This document shows positions 18,528-27,624 of a stretch of 64,000 nucleotides of DNA, piece by piece (the stretch's first letter is position 1; each line of letters opens with the position of its first letter). This stretch comes from Clostridium massiliamazoniense (GTDB lineage Bacteria > Bacillota > Clostridia > Clostridiales > Clostridiaceae). Location: contig NZ_LN879466.1 of assembly GCF_001403635.1 (NCBI RefSeq), forward strand, positions 336,254 to 400,253, written 5' to 3'. The notes under the pieces are model-generated. The model worked only from the letters and a program-made list of their open reading frames with translations. It did not search any database and was not told the origin of the DNA. Position numbers and translations under genes: made by a program.

Positions 18528-19778
18528 ATGGGAAATCATTTTATAACTAATATAAATATAAAAAAATTAAGACATTTAGAAAATATAAATATAGATTTGG
18601 ATAAAGAAAATAAAAAACATTTAATATTAACAGGAAAAAATGGTGCAGGAAAAACTACTACGTTATTAGCTTTAAAAGATGATTTGAGGGCTATTCAAGA
18701 AGGGCTATCTTCTTTTGTTAAGATGAGAAAAGAAGATTTGAATAGATTAAAAAATCAATTAAATAAAGCTAGTTCTGACGATGAAATAAAAAAGTTAGAG
18801 GCGAGTATAGAAGGATGCAGTAATGACATAAGAAGACATTCTTGTATTGAGTTAGACTTAGAGTTTAATACTGATGTCTCTGAGCTTGATAATGTGTATA
18901 AGTTGGGTAATTTTATATTAGCTTATTATGGTTCTAACAGACAAATTAAGGTTGAAACTCCTAAAGGAGTAGAAAAAATTGAATTAAAGTTAAGATATTC
19001 TATTGAAGATAAGCCTTCTAGTATATTTGTTAAGTATTTAGTTGACTTAAAGACACAACAATCTTTTGCTAGAAATGAAAATGAAAATGATGTAGTTGAA
19101 AATATTGAGGAATGGTTTAAGAGATTAGAAAAGGCTTTAGGATTAATATTGGATGATAAAAGTGTAAAATTAAAATTTGATTATAGAAATTATAATTTTA
19201 AAATATATCAAGAAGGGAGAGAACCTTTTAGTTTTAATGATTTATCTGATGGATATTCTTCTATATTGAGTATTCTTTCTGATTTAATACTTAGAATGGA
19301 TAAGGAGAGAGCAAGTAGAGAAAAAAATTATGCTTTTGATTTAGAGGGGATTGTTTTAATTGATGAAATAGAAACTCATCTTCATATAGAGTTACAAAAA
19401 GTAATATTACCATTTTTAAGTGAGTTTTTCCCTAACTTACAGTTTATTGTAACTACTCACTCACCTTTTGTGTTAAGTTCAGTAAATAATGCTGTAATTT
19501 ATGATTTAGAAAAAAATTTAAGGATAGAAAACTTATCTAATTATTCTTATGAAGGAATTGTAGAATGTTATTTTGAAGTTGATAATTATTCTGAAGAGTT
19601 AAAGAAGAAGATCGAGGAATATAGAGAATTAGTATTTAAAAATAATTTATCTGATGATGAAAGGGCAAGAAGAGCAGAACTTAGAATAGAACTTAAAAAT
19701 GCAGCAAATGATTTAGCTGGTGAGGTTAAAGCAGAATTTAATCGAATTGAACTGGAGAGGAAAAGTTACAATGATTAA
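18528..19778 (+). CDS. ABC/RecF-type ATPase of a Septu-like (PtuA) defence pair
   Basis: 416-aa cytosolic ATPase: Walker A GKNGAGKTT (about 36-44), a coiled insertion with charged helices (about 60-110), an ABC-signature-like LSDGYSSILS, Walker B GIVLIDEIETHLH, and the H-loop VTTHSPFVLSS. Its last 8 bp overlap the start of an HNH nuclease gene. That layout matches Septu systems (PtuA ATPase plus PtuB HNH), also found as retron effectors; no reverse transcriptase is nearby. The Septu assignment is inferred from domain pairing and motif style. Confidence 0.75.
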   Translation: MGNHFITNINIKKLRHLENINIDLDKENKKHLILTGKNGAGKTTTLLALKDDLRAIQEGLSSFVKMRKEDLNRLKNQLNKASSDDEIKKLEASIEGCSNDIRRHSCIELDLEFNTDVSELDNVYKLGNFILAYYGSNRQIKVETPKGVEKIELKLRYSIEDKPSSIFVKYLVDLKTQQSFARNENENDVVENIEEWFKRLEKALGLILDDKSVKLKFDYRNYNFKIYQEGREPFSFNDLSDGYSSILSILSDLILRMDKERASREKNYAFDLEGIVLIDEIETHLHIELQKVILPFLSEFFPNLQFIVTTHSPFVLSSVNNAVIYDLEKNLRIENLSNYSYEGIVECYFEVDNYSEELKKKIEEYRELVFKNNLSDDERARRAELRIELKNAANDLAGEVKAEFNRIELERKSYND

Positions 19779-20454
19779 GTTTGATAGAAGTATTGAGTGT
19801 GGTGAAATTAAGTTAGCTAAAGAAGTTCTAGAAAAAGAAAAGCTAAAGAATAGTGGTACTTATAATAAAAAGGAAGTTTTAGATGCACTAATGATTGTTT
19901 TTAGTGGAAAGTGCTATATTTGTGAAAATAAAAAAATAACCTCTTACAATATAGAACACTTAAAGCCACATAGAGATTCAAATATAGACTTAAAATTTGA
20001 TTGGGAAAATTTATTTTTAGCTTGTGGTCATTGTAATAATATTAAATCTGATAAATTTGATAATATTTTAAATTGTAGCATAGTGGATGTTGACGAGAAA
20101 ATATCCTTTAGAAAATTTGGCAACTTTTCTTGGAATGAAAAAGTAGAGATATTGCCTTTAGAAGAGGATGAAGAAGTTTTAAAGACTGTTGAATTATTAA
20201 ATAAAGTTTATAATGGAACTACAGAAATTAAAACTTTAGAATGTAAAAATATAATAAGAGAATTAAGATATTCATTAAATGAATTTACAGATGTAATAAA
20301 TGAATATTGTGAATCAACTGGAGAAGCTAAAGAAGATGCCAGATTATTAATACATAAGCATTTAAGAGTACCTTCACCTTTTGCAGCTTTTAAAAGATGG
20401 ATAATAAAAGATAATAAAGAGATATTAAATGATATTTTAATAAAAGGAAAATAA
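19771..20454 (+). CDS. HNH endonuclease of a Septu-like (PtuB) defence pair
   Basis: 227-aa protein from ATG 19771 (AGAGGAAAAG upstream). The HNH zinc motif is clear: CYICENKK, NIEHLKPH, WENLFLACGHCNNIKSD, giving two Cys pairs around the catalytic His and Asn. It fits the HNH family annotated as retron/Septu nuclease (TIGR02646-like). It overlaps the ATPase gene by ATGATTAA, implying coupled translation and a stoichiometric complex. The start at 19720 in the same frame is upstream of the ribosome site and unlikely. Confidence 0.8.
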   Translation: MIKFDRSIECGEIKLAKEVLEKEKLKNSGTYNKKEVLDALMIVFSGKCYICENKKITSYNIEHLKPHRDSNIDLKFDWENLFLACGHCNNIKSDKFDNILNCSIVDVDEKISFRKFGNFSWNEKVEILPLEEDEEVLKTVELLNKVYNGTTEIKTLECKNIIRELRYSLNEFTDVINEYCESTGEAKEDARLLIHKHLRVPSPFAAFKRWIIKDNKEILNDILIKGK

Positions 20455-20570
20455 TTAAAAGGTGGTTTATTTTATTTTTATTAACAAATGATAATTACAA
20501 TTTTCTTTAGGTATAGTAGACTAATAAAAAAGAGGAAAGCTAACGTGAAATAAAAAGGAGATTGATATAT

Positions 20571-21518
20571 ATGAAGTTTGTTAATTTAGGAAATGATAAA
20601 ATTCCATCAATAGCAATAGGAACATGGTCTTGGGGAAGTGGAATTAATGGAGGGAATAGAATTTTCGGAAATTCCTATAATCAAAATGATTTAGAGCCAG
20701 TATATCAATATGCAGTTAAAAACGGATTTACTTTATGGGATACAGCAGCTGTATATGGTATGGGAGCTTCTGAAACTATTTTAGGAAATTGTATGAAGAA
20801 AAGTGATAACATAATTTTATCTACAAAGTTTACTCCACTTGGAATACAACTAAAAGGTGCTATGGAAAAATCTTTAGAAAAAAGTAAGCAGCGTCTTAAG
20901 ATAAATAATGTAGATATTTATTGGATACACAATCCATCTAATATTGAAAAGTGGACGCTACAAGCAGCTAAATTATATAAGAAAGGTTATATTAAGCACA
21001 TAGGAATATCTAATCATAATTTAGAGCAAGCTAAAAAGGCTTTTAATATATTAAAAGAACAGGGAATACATTTAAGTGCAATGCAAAATCATTATAGTCT
21101 TATTTATAGAACTTCTGAAGATGAAGGATTATTAAAGTGGTGTGAAGAAAATGACGTAAAATTCTTTTCTTATATGGTATTAGAACAAGGTGCTTTAACA
21201 GGAAAGTTTAATAGTGAAAATCCATTTAAATCTGGAACAAGAAGAGCAAAAGCATTTCCACCAGAAATTTTAAAGAAATTAGAACCTTTAACTAAGGCTA
21301 TGAAAAATGTTGGAGAAAGATATGGTGCAGACCCTGCACAAATAGCAATTGCATGGGCAATGGCTAAAGGAACAGTACCTATTGTAGGTGCAACAAAAAT
21401 ATCAAATGTAGAAAGTCTTATTAAGGTTGATTCAATTGCTTTAGAAAGAGAAGAAATTGAATATTTAGAAGAAACAGCTAAGAAGACTGGAGTTAGTGTT
21501 AAAGCTGGTTGGGAATAA
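20571..21518 (+). CDS. Aldo/keto reductase
   Basis: 315-aa NADPH-type aldo/keto reductase (TIM barrel). Seen: GTWSWGSG at the N-terminus, the catalytic Asp/Tyr region LWDTAAVYGMGASE, the catalytic Lys in STKFTP, DIYWIHNPS, and the cofactor segment AIAWAMAKGTVPIVGATK. Start ATG 20571 after AAAGGAG. The substrate is unknown. Followed by a bidirectional terminator shared with the convergent DUF434 gene. Confidence 0.9.
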   Translation: MKFVNLGNDKIPSIAIGTWSWGSGINGGNRIFGNSYNQNDLEPVYQYAVKNGFTLWDTAAVYGMGASETILGNCMKKSDNIILSTKFTPLGIQLKGAMEKSLEKSKQRLKINNVDIYWIHNPSNIEKWTLQAAKLYKKGYIKHIGISNHNLEQAKKAFNILKEQGIHLSAMQNHYSLIYRTSEDEGLLKWCEENDVKFFSYMVLEQGALTGKFNSENPFKSGTRRAKAFPPEILKKLEPLTKAMKNVGERYGADPAQIAIAWAMAKGTVPIVGATKISNVESLIKVDSIALEREEIEYLEETAKKTGVSVKAGWE

Positions 21519-21543
21519 GAAAAATAATATTTCATATAAGGTG

Positions 21544-21586
21544 CATCATCACTGATAAGTTTAATTAAGCAGTGATGATGTTTTTT
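21544..21586. terminator. Bidirectional terminator
   Basis: Perfect 11-bp stem CATCATCACTG (21544-21554) / CAGTGATGATG (21570-21580) with TTTTTT on the plus side, between convergent genes. Confidence 0.88.
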
Positions 21587-22298
21587 ATTTTATAAAATTC
21601 ACTATATTGCAGTTTTTTATGTATTTAGTAAGGATATCTCTAATAATATTAACATGGCTTATACACTTATCTAGAATAGCTGCATCACCACTAACCACAT
21701 GGTCTAATTTTTCTAAAATAACATCTGCATTATTTACTAAATTAACTTCAGTAGTTACAGAATATTTTTCGGCATATTCTAGTATTTTCATTTTAAGTCT
21801 TCCAGAGTTTGATACTGGAGAATCAATATAGAAATTAATTTGTTTAATATTTTTTTCTTGCAAGAATTTATATAAATAATCTAGGACTAATTCAGTTTTA
21901 TCTATTAATTTATAAGTTCCACGAAGTCCTGCTAAATCTCTTATATAATTATCATTGCCTAAGATTAAAGTTCCTTGTGATAAGGCAACTTCTAAGGTTA
22001 TGATTAAGTTAAATCCATCTACATTTAAGGTACTATTGTTTAATTCATTAGTACTAAGTTCTTTAGACTTTCTTATTTCTTCATTTTTACTGCTAGAAGT
22101 AGAGCGCTTTAATGCATCTCTTTGTCTTAGAGTAAAGAGATATTTATTGCAAACAAAGGTTATTACAGATTCCATTTTATAATCTCTGTCTAAAAGCCAT
22201 TTAATTTCTTCATGGGCTTTATGTAATCTTGCGAGTTCATTTTGGGCAAACCATATTTTATCTTTTTCATCATAACCCCTTTTTGAAACTTTAGTCAT
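21585..22298 (-). CDS. DUF434 / DUF5616 domain protein
   Basis: 237-aa cytosolic protein. The N-terminal part (about 1-75) matches the DUF434 pattern (WFAQNELARLHKAHEEIKWL, then RQRDALKRS). The C-terminal part looks like a Rossmann/PIN-like fold (LNVDGFNLIITLEVALSQG with an early Asp, FYIDSPVSNSGRLK, SGDAAILDKC). Several acidic residues in that half could be a nuclease-like site, but activity is not known. Start ATG with AGGAGTG just upstream on the minus strand. Convergent with the aldo/keto reductase. Confidence 0.75.
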   Translation of the reverse strand: MTKVSKRGYDEKDKIWFAQNELARLHKAHEEIKWLLDRDYKMESVITFVCNKYLFTLRQRDALKRSTSSSKNEEIRKSKELSTNELNNSTLNVDGFNLIITLEVALSQGTLILGNDNYIRDLAGLRGTYKLIDKTELVLDYLYKFLQEKNIKQINFYIDSPVSNSGRLKMKILEYAEKYSVTTEVNLVNNADVILEKLDHVVSGDAAILDKCISHVNIIRDILTKYIKNCNIVNFIK

Positions 22299-22570
22299 TG
22301 TAGAATCACTCCTTTAAGTATTCAGTTCAATAGAGTATCAAAATTTATATAATATTTCTTATATTTAATAGTATATGAGTTTTTTCTTTTCCTTATTTTA
22401 AATTAATATTTAAAGTATAGCATAAGTAGTTTAAAAATTTACTATAAATAAAGATGCGTTATGCTATAATAAATTTCTTAGACAAGTATTTAGAGAATTA
22501 AATAAAACAAGATTCATTTAAAAGTTCAGAATTACATAAGTGAGTTTATTTTAATGCTAGGAGATAAAAA

Positions 22571-23353
22571 ATGAGATTAGATAAATTTTTGGCACAGAGC
22601 TCTATAGGAAGAAGAAAAGATGTTAGACTTTATATAAAGGATGGAATGGTTAAGGTTAATGAAGAATCAATTTTAGAGCCATCTACTGAGATTAATGAAT
22701 TAACAGATGTTATTAAGTACAATGAGAAAATAGTTAAATATGTAGAAAAAGTTTATTATATGTTTAATAAGCCAGCAGGTTGTGTTACTGCCACTAGAGA
22801 TAAGGATTTTAAAACTGTTTTTGATTATTTTACTGATGTTAATACTAATGGATTATTTCATGTTGGAAGGTTAGATAAGGATACAGAAGGACTACTTTTA
22901 TTAACTAATGATGGTGATTTTGAACATCATTTAATGCATCCAGAAAATCATATGGAGAAAACTTATTTTCTTTGGGCTTTTGGTACTATAGATGATGAGA
23001 AGATAAAGCAATTAGAAAGTGGTCTTTATATAGGAAAGAATGAACCTATTACAAAACCAGCAAAATTTAATCTTTATAAGCAAGGTGGATATAAGGAGTT
23101 TAAGGAGCAGATTCCAGTTAAACTTTTAAATAATATAGATAGTGAAAAATATAATCAACCAGTAATAGGAGCATATTTAACTATATCGGAAGGAAGAAAG
23201 CATCAAGTGAAGAGGATGCTTAAAGCTGTGGGATGTTATGTTGTTTATTTAGAAAGAGTAGCAATTGGAAATGTGAAGTTAGATAAAGCACTAGGAAGAG
23301 GGCAATATAGAGAACTGAGTGCATTAGAAGTAGAGAGTTTAATGGAGAGTTAA
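22571..23353 (+). CDS. RsuA/RluB-family pseudouridine synthase
   Basis: 260-aa pseudouridine synthase acting on rRNA. N-terminal S4 RNA-binding domain (MRLDKFLAQSSIGRRKDV), then the catalytic domain with the Asp in HVGRLDKDTEGLLLLTNDG, and the later motif EGRKHQVKRML. Closest to the RsuA (16S rRNA) branch; the exact target uridine cannot be assigned. Start ATG preceded by TAGGAGAT. Confidence 0.9.
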   Translation: MRLDKFLAQSSIGRRKDVRLYIKDGMVKVNEESILEPSTEINELTDVIKYNEKIVKYVEKVYYMFNKPAGCVTATRDKDFKTVFDYFTDVNTNGLFHVGRLDKDTEGLLLLTNDGDFEHHLMHPENHMEKTYFLWAFGTIDDEKIKQLESGLYIGKNEPITKPAKFNLYKQGGYKEFKEQIPVKLLNNIDSEKYNQPVIGAYLTISEGRKHQVKRMLKAVGCYVVYLERVAIGNVKLDKALGRGQYRELSALEVESLMES

Positions 23354-23450
23354 ATAATCATAGGGACATAGTTTTTTATATACTACTAGAATGTATATTT
23401 TTGTGTTAATATCATTATGAATAGATAGAGACTAAAATATGATTAGTTTC

Positions 23451-23479
23451 TAGGTCAATATATTAATTTATATTGGCTA
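23451..23479. promoter_or_regulatory. Candidate operator upstream of bioY
   Basis: Inverted repeat TAGGTCAATATA (23451-23462) / TATATTGGCTA (23469-23479), two mismatches, about 30-60 bp before the bioY start. It does not match the usual BirA-site consensus, so the regulator is unknown. Confidence 0.3.
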
Positions 23480-23509
23480 TTTATACAATATGAAGAGGAT
23501 GGTGTTAAT

Positions 23510-24046
23510 ATGAAAACCAGAGATATAGTTTTATGTGGTTTATTTGCAGCTCTTATTGCTGTTATGGCACAAATAGCTGTACCACTACCGGGAGGAGTTC
23601 CCTTTTCTCTGCAAGTTATGGCAGTAGCTATGACAGGTATTATTTTAGGGCCTAAAAGAGGAACTATTTCAGTAATTATTTATGTCTTAATGGGGGCTAT
23701 AGGCTTACCTGTATTTGCAAACTTTAGTGGAGGACTTTCTATAATTGCAGGACCAACAGGAGGATTTATTTTATCATTTCCTATAATGGCTTTAGTTGCA
23801 GGATTATTTTCTAAAAAGAGCAATAATATATTCTTTATATTTTTAGGAGTTGCCATAGGTGCAGCAATTAATTACCTTGTTGGAACAGTTCAATTTATGT
23901 TAATAACAAAGAGTTCATTTATGTATTCATTAACTGTTTGTGTAGTACCATTTGTTATTTTTGATGCATTTAAATGGGGGCTAGCTACCTTAATTGGTGT
24001 GAGAATTAAAGTAAATAAAACTGTTAAGGCTGTGCTTAAGGTATGA
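23510..24046 (+). CDS. bioY: Biotin ECF transporter substrate-binding protein BioY
   Basis: 178-aa integral membrane S-component for biotin uptake, with about six hydrophobic segments. Conserved BioY motifs: MAQIAVPLPGGVPFSLQ near the N-terminus, GAIGLPVFANFSGG, and GPTGGFILSFP. No EcfA/EcfT genes are adjacent, so it would use a shared energising module. Start ATG 23510 after AGAGGATGGTG. The stop overlaps the start of the next gene (ATGA). Confidence 0.93.
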   Translation: MKTRDIVLCGLFAALIAVMAQIAVPLPGGVPFSLQVMAVAMTGIILGPKRGTISVIIYVLMGAIGLPVFANFSGGLSIIAGPTGGFILSFPIMALVAGLFSKKSNNIFFIFLGVAIGAAINYLVGTVQFMLITKSSFMYSLTVCVVPFVIFDAFKWGLATLIGVRIKVNKTVKAVLKV

Positions 24047-24435
24047 TATTAAGACCACATCATTTACTTTGTACACAAGCTTATGAGGGCAAGGGATATA
24101 GTGATACTTTTGTTGAAAACATGAATGAGAAAGTTAAACTTTTAAGAGAAGTACCTAATTACGAAATTGAACTAAAAATTGATTTAGATAATTTATGTAG
24201 TCATTGTCCTTCAAATAAAGGAATGCTTTGTGAAAGTGAAGAAAAAGTTAAATCAATGGATCATAAGGTGTGTAAATACTTTAATTTAAGTGAAGGCACC
24301 TATGTATACAAAGAAGTTATAGAAAAAATAAAGTTAAAAATAACAAAGGAAATAATGAAAGATATTTGTGGAACTTGTGAATGGTATAATTATGGAATTT
24401 GTGAAAGATTAATTTTAAAGGAAGAGACGAGATAA
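24043..24435 (+). CDS. DUF1284 domain protein
   Basis: 130-aa protein starting with MILRPHHLLCTQAYEGKGYS, the signature of DUF1284. Cysteine pairs follow (CSHCPSNKGMLC, CGTCEWYNYGICE), suggesting an iron-sulfur or zinc site. Function unknown. Overlaps bioY by 4 bp, so it is translationally coupled to it; a link to biotin use is only suggested by this arrangement. Confidence 0.8.
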   Translation: MILRPHHLLCTQAYEGKGYSDTFVENMNEKVKLLREVPNYEIELKIDLDNLCSHCPSNKGMLCESEEKVKSMDHKVCKYFNLSEGTYVYKEVIEKIKLKITKEIMKDICGTCEWYNYGICERLILKEETR

Positions 24436-24455
24436 AATATATTTTTATCTATGGA

Positions 24456-24502
24456 CATAGCTGTATAGGTATAAATGACCTATATGGCTATTCTTTTTTT
24501 AT
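24456..24502 (+). terminator. Terminator after the bioY operon
   Basis: 14-bp stem with two wobbles, ATAGCTGTATAGGT and ACCTATATGGCTAT, followed by a T-rich tail. The arms resemble the dispersed CTATATAGGT repeat core. Confidence 0.8.
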
Positions 24503-24667
24503 AAAAGAAAAATTTAATTTAAAGTTAATATTTCATTTAGATAATAAAATGTAAAATATATTTAAAGGGTAAGGATAACATATATTAATAGTTCTAATTC
24601 ATTTGAATTAAGTTTTAGTTTGTATAAGTGATTTTAAGAGAAAAAAATGTTAAACGGGGGAAAAGCA

Positions 24668-25351
24668 ATGATAAAAGTATTACTTGTTGAGGATAATGTA
24701 AAAATTGTAGAAAATATAGTGGAATATTTTAAAGATGAACTTCAAATAACTTTTGTCTATGATGGTGGAGATGCCATAGCTTATTTAGATAGTTGTGATT
24801 ATGATATTGTAATTTTGGATTTAATGTTACCAGAGGTTAATGGAATGTCTGTATTAAAACATATTTCTAATAAAAATATAAATGTTGGAGTTATTGTCTT
24901 AACTGCCAAAGAAGAATTAGGGGACAAGCTTAAAGCCTTTGATTTAGGAGCAAATGATTATTTAACTAAGCCTTTTTACATGGAGGAATTAAAGGCAAGA
25001 ATAAATGCTATATTAAAAAGCATGGGGAAAATAAAAAGTTCTAATGTTTTACAATTAAAGGATTTAGAAATAAATATGAAAACAAAAAAGGTTTCTATAA
25101 AGGGTGAAGAAGTTGAGTTTAATGAAAAACTCTATAATCTTTTAGAATACCTTATTTTAAATAAAGGTGTAATGTTATTTAAAGAACAAATTTTTGATAA
25201 TATATGTGGCTATAACAGTGATGCATCCATAGAGATTATTGAAGTTTATATGAGTAGACTGAGAAAGCAATTATCTAAATTTAATTATGATAAATACATA
25301 GTCACTAAAAGAGGAATGGGCTATATTGTAGACGAGTCTATAGAGGATTAA
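24668..25351 (+). CDS. OmpR/PhoB-family response regulator
   Basis: 227-aa regulator from ATG 24668 (GGGGG ribosome site). Receiver domain: acidic pocket LLVEDN, phosphoacceptor Asp in DIVILDLMLPE, switch Thr in VLTAKEE, Lys in LTKPF. C-terminal winged helix ends with VYMSRLRKQL and ITKRGMGY-type residues. Partner sensor kinase follows after 3 bp. The regulon is not apparent from the sequence. Confidence 0.93.
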   Translation: MIKVLLVEDNVKIVENIVEYFKDELQITFVYDGGDAIAYLDSCDYDIVILDLMLPEVNGMSVLKHISNKNINVGVIVLTAKEELGDKLKAFDLGANDYLTKPFYMEELKARINAILKSMGKIKSSNVLQLKDLEINMKTKKVSIKGEEVEFNEKLYNLLEYLILNKGVMLFKEQIFDNICGYNSDASIEIIEVYMSRLRKQLSKFNYDKYIVTKRGMGYIVDESIED

Positions 25352-25354
25352 GCT

Positions 25355-26596
25355 ATGAAAAGAAATAATATTTTTAATAAAACAAAAAGAAAAGTTATAG
25401 CTTTAAGTACAGCAATAGTTTTTATATGTTTAATTATTTTTGCCTTTATAATTAAAACTTTGTATAGCTCTATAGTTTTTAATAATATTGATAGAGAATT
25501 AATTAAACAAAAAGTAGTGTTTAGTGAAAAACAAGGAGAATATATTAATGAGAGAAAGCCCATGTTTAAAGTTCCTCCAATTCCACCTAATTTTATTGTA
25601 GCTATTCATGAAGGTGATAAAGTATTTTACTTAAGACCAAATGCATATTTTCAAGAGAGTGATGTTCCCAAAATAGATAGTGGTGGTAAGGTTATTAAAG
25701 TAAGTTCTAATGGATATGAATTTAGGGCAATAAGTTTTAAAGATGGAGATATGACTATTGAGTTTTTAGTTAACGTTGATTCTGAACTTGAGTCTATAAA
25801 TCAATTGATGAATTCAATAATTATAAGTTTATTAGTTCTTATTATTATAGCTTTAATATTAGCTTATTTTTTATCTTCAAGAATAATAAAACCAGTAAAG
25901 GAAGCCTATGAAAAGCAAGTTTTCTTTGTTCAAGATGCATCTCATGAAATGAGAACTCCTCTAGCTGTAATAAAAGGAAAGTTAGAAATATTAACTAAAA
26001 ACATAAGTAAGGAAGATAAAGAGAGTGACTTAGAGAATATATCTAAAATAATGGGAGAAGTGAGAAGTTTAGAAAAGCTTAATAGTGATTTACTTTTATT
26101 ATCTAAGGAAGATGTTGAAGAAAATTTAGCTGTGAGTAATATTGATTTAAGAGAATTTGTAGATGAAATATCAGAGTTTTACTTTGATTTAGCTGATATG
26201 CAAGGAAAAACCTTCGAAGTCCATAATTCATGTAGTGATATAAAGGTTAATTGGGATATTATTAAAATAAAAAGGATATTTATAATACTCCTAGAGAATG
26301 CATTTAAGTATACAAAATCAGGGGATAAGGTTGTTTTAAAAATTGAAGAAGTAAACAAATTTATAAAAGTAACCATAAAGGATTCTGGTATTGGTATTAA
26401 AGAAGAGGATCAAAAGCGTATATTTGATAGGTTCTTCAGAAGCTCAGATGTAAGAGGAAAAAATATTTCAGGAAGTGGTATTGGGCTTAGCTTACTTAAG
26501 TCTATATGTAAAACATTAAAAATAAAAATTAATTTTACATCAACCTATGAGGTAGGAACAGAATTTCAATTATTAATATTAAAAGATATAAAATAA
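25355..26596 (+). CDS. Membrane sensor histidine kinase
   Basis: 413-aa kinase paired with the upstream regulator. TM1 at about 14-37, an extracellular sensor of about 115 residues containing a proline stretch (MFKVPPIPPNF), and TM2 at about 153-177. HisKA has the phospho-His in QDASHEMRTPLAV. The ATPase domain has ENAFKYT (N box), DSGIGIKEED (G1) and SGSGIGLSLLK (G2). The ligand is unknown. A terminator follows. Confidence 0.93.
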   Translation: MKRNNIFNKTKRKVIALSTAIVFICLIIFAFIIKTLYSSIVFNNIDRELIKQKVVFSEKQGEYINERKPMFKVPPIPPNFIVAIHEGDKVFYLRPNAYFQESDVPKIDSGGKVIKVSSNGYEFRAISFKDGDMTIEFLVNVDSELESINQLMNSIIISLLVLIIIALILAYFLSSRIIKPVKEAYEKQVFFVQDASHEMRTPLAVIKGKLEILTKNISKEDKESDLENISKIMGEVRSLEKLNSDLLLLSKEDVEENLAVSNIDLREFVDEISEFYFDLADMQGKTFEVHNSCSDIKVNWDIIKIKRIFIILLENAFKYTKSGDKVVLKIEEVNKFIKVTIKDSGIGIKEEDQKRIFDRFFRSSDVRGKNISGSGIGLSLLKSICKTLKIKINFTSTYEVGTEFQLLILKDIK

Positions 26597-26610
26597 ATTC
26601 AAGAGATTAA

Positions 26611-26640
26611 AAAACTCAGCAATATAGCTGAGTTTTTTAT
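26611..26640 (+). terminator. Terminator after two-component operon
   Basis: Perfect 10-bp stem AAAACTCAGC / GCTGAGTTTT with a 6-nt loop and a T-run. Confidence 0.88.
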
Positions 26641-26716
26641 TTTAAAAGGAAACTTAGCATCTTTAGAACTTAACTTCAAGGAGCTTAAGTTAAAGGTTAG
26701 ATTTATAAATATATTT

Positions 26717-26751
26717 TTTATCTGCCGAGATAACTATATAGGTGCAAAATG
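26717..26751 (+). repeat. Dispersed 35-bp intergenic repeat, copy 1
   Basis: Near-identical (two differences) to the reverse complement of 42870-42904. It contains TCTGCCGAGATA followed by CTATATAGGT. Lies between the two-component operon and the VTC gene. Confidence 0.7.
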
Positions 26752-26838
26752 AATATATTTATAATTTAGGTGTCAGTTAAGCTAGTGTTAAGGTTTCTGG
26801 AGTAATATTAATTTTGTTAAATGATTGGGGGTGATTTT

Positions 26839-27525
26839 GTGGAGGAAAAGAAATTTAGGCACGAGATTAAGCACTATATAAATATGTCAGATTATTTATC
26901 TATTAGAAATAGACTTATTCACATAATGCATATAGATAGAAATGCAAATAAGGATAATGAGTATATTATAAGGAGCCTTTATTTTGATAATTTAGATGAT
27001 AAGGTTCTTATGGAAAAAATCAATGGCATTAATCATAGGGAAAAGTTTAGGATTAGATTTTATAACAATAATCATAGTTTTATTAGGTTAGAGAAAAAAT
27101 CAAAGTTAAATGGTCTCTGTTTGAAAGATAGTGCAGCCTTAACTAAGGAGCAGTGTGAAAAAATAATTGCTGGAGATATAGATTTTTTAATGGAATCTGA
27201 GAATCCTTTATTTAAAGAATTTTATACAAAGCTTAGAGGTCAACTTTTAAAACCAAAGACTATAGTTGACTATGTAAGAGAGGCCTATATATATCCAGTT
27301 GGAAATGTAAGGATAACTTTTGATAAAAACATAAAAACAGGAGTAAGATCTACAAATATATTTAATGAGGATTTACCAACTATAGGTTCTATATATGAGG
27401 ATTTTGTTGTATTAGAAGTTAAATATGATGAATTTTTACCAGAGGTAATACAACATATTATTCAAACTAATTATAGAAGGTCGTCAGCAATTTCAAAATA
27501 TGCTTTATCTAGAAGGTATGGTTAA
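26839..27525 (+). CDS. VTC-domain protein (polyphosphate-polymerase-like)
   Basis: 228 aa from GTG 26839, which follows GGGGGTGAT; the ATG at 26821 overlaps that site. VTC domain (yeast vacuolar polyphosphate polymerase fold): RHEIKHYIN, RSLYFDN, KFRIRFYNN, FIRLEKKSKLNG, RITFDKNIKTG, LEVKYDEFLPEV, ending SAISKYALSRRYG. Basic and acidic tunnel residues are kept, so nucleotide or polyphosphate chemistry is plausible. First gene of a VTC-DUF4956-CotH cluster. No membrane segment. Confidence 0.85.
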   Translation: MEEKKFRHEIKHYINMSDYLSIRNRLIHIMHIDRNANKDNEYIIRSLYFDNLDDKVLMEKINGINHREKFRIRFYNNNHSFIRLEKKSKLNGLCLKDSAALTKEQCEKIIAGDIDFLMESENPLFKEFYTKLRGQLLKPKTIVDYVREAYIYPVGNVRITFDKNIKTGVRSTNIFNEDLPTIGSIYEDFVVLEVKYDEFLPEVIQHIIQTNYRRSSAISKYALSRRYG

Positions 27526-27624
27526 AATCTATGAGTTATTTAGATTTTATCAATAAGTTTTAGGAAATATTTATCTGAAAGTCTATAGATTTAGGCTTTA
27601 GTGAGAAATTTAGGGGGATAGAAA

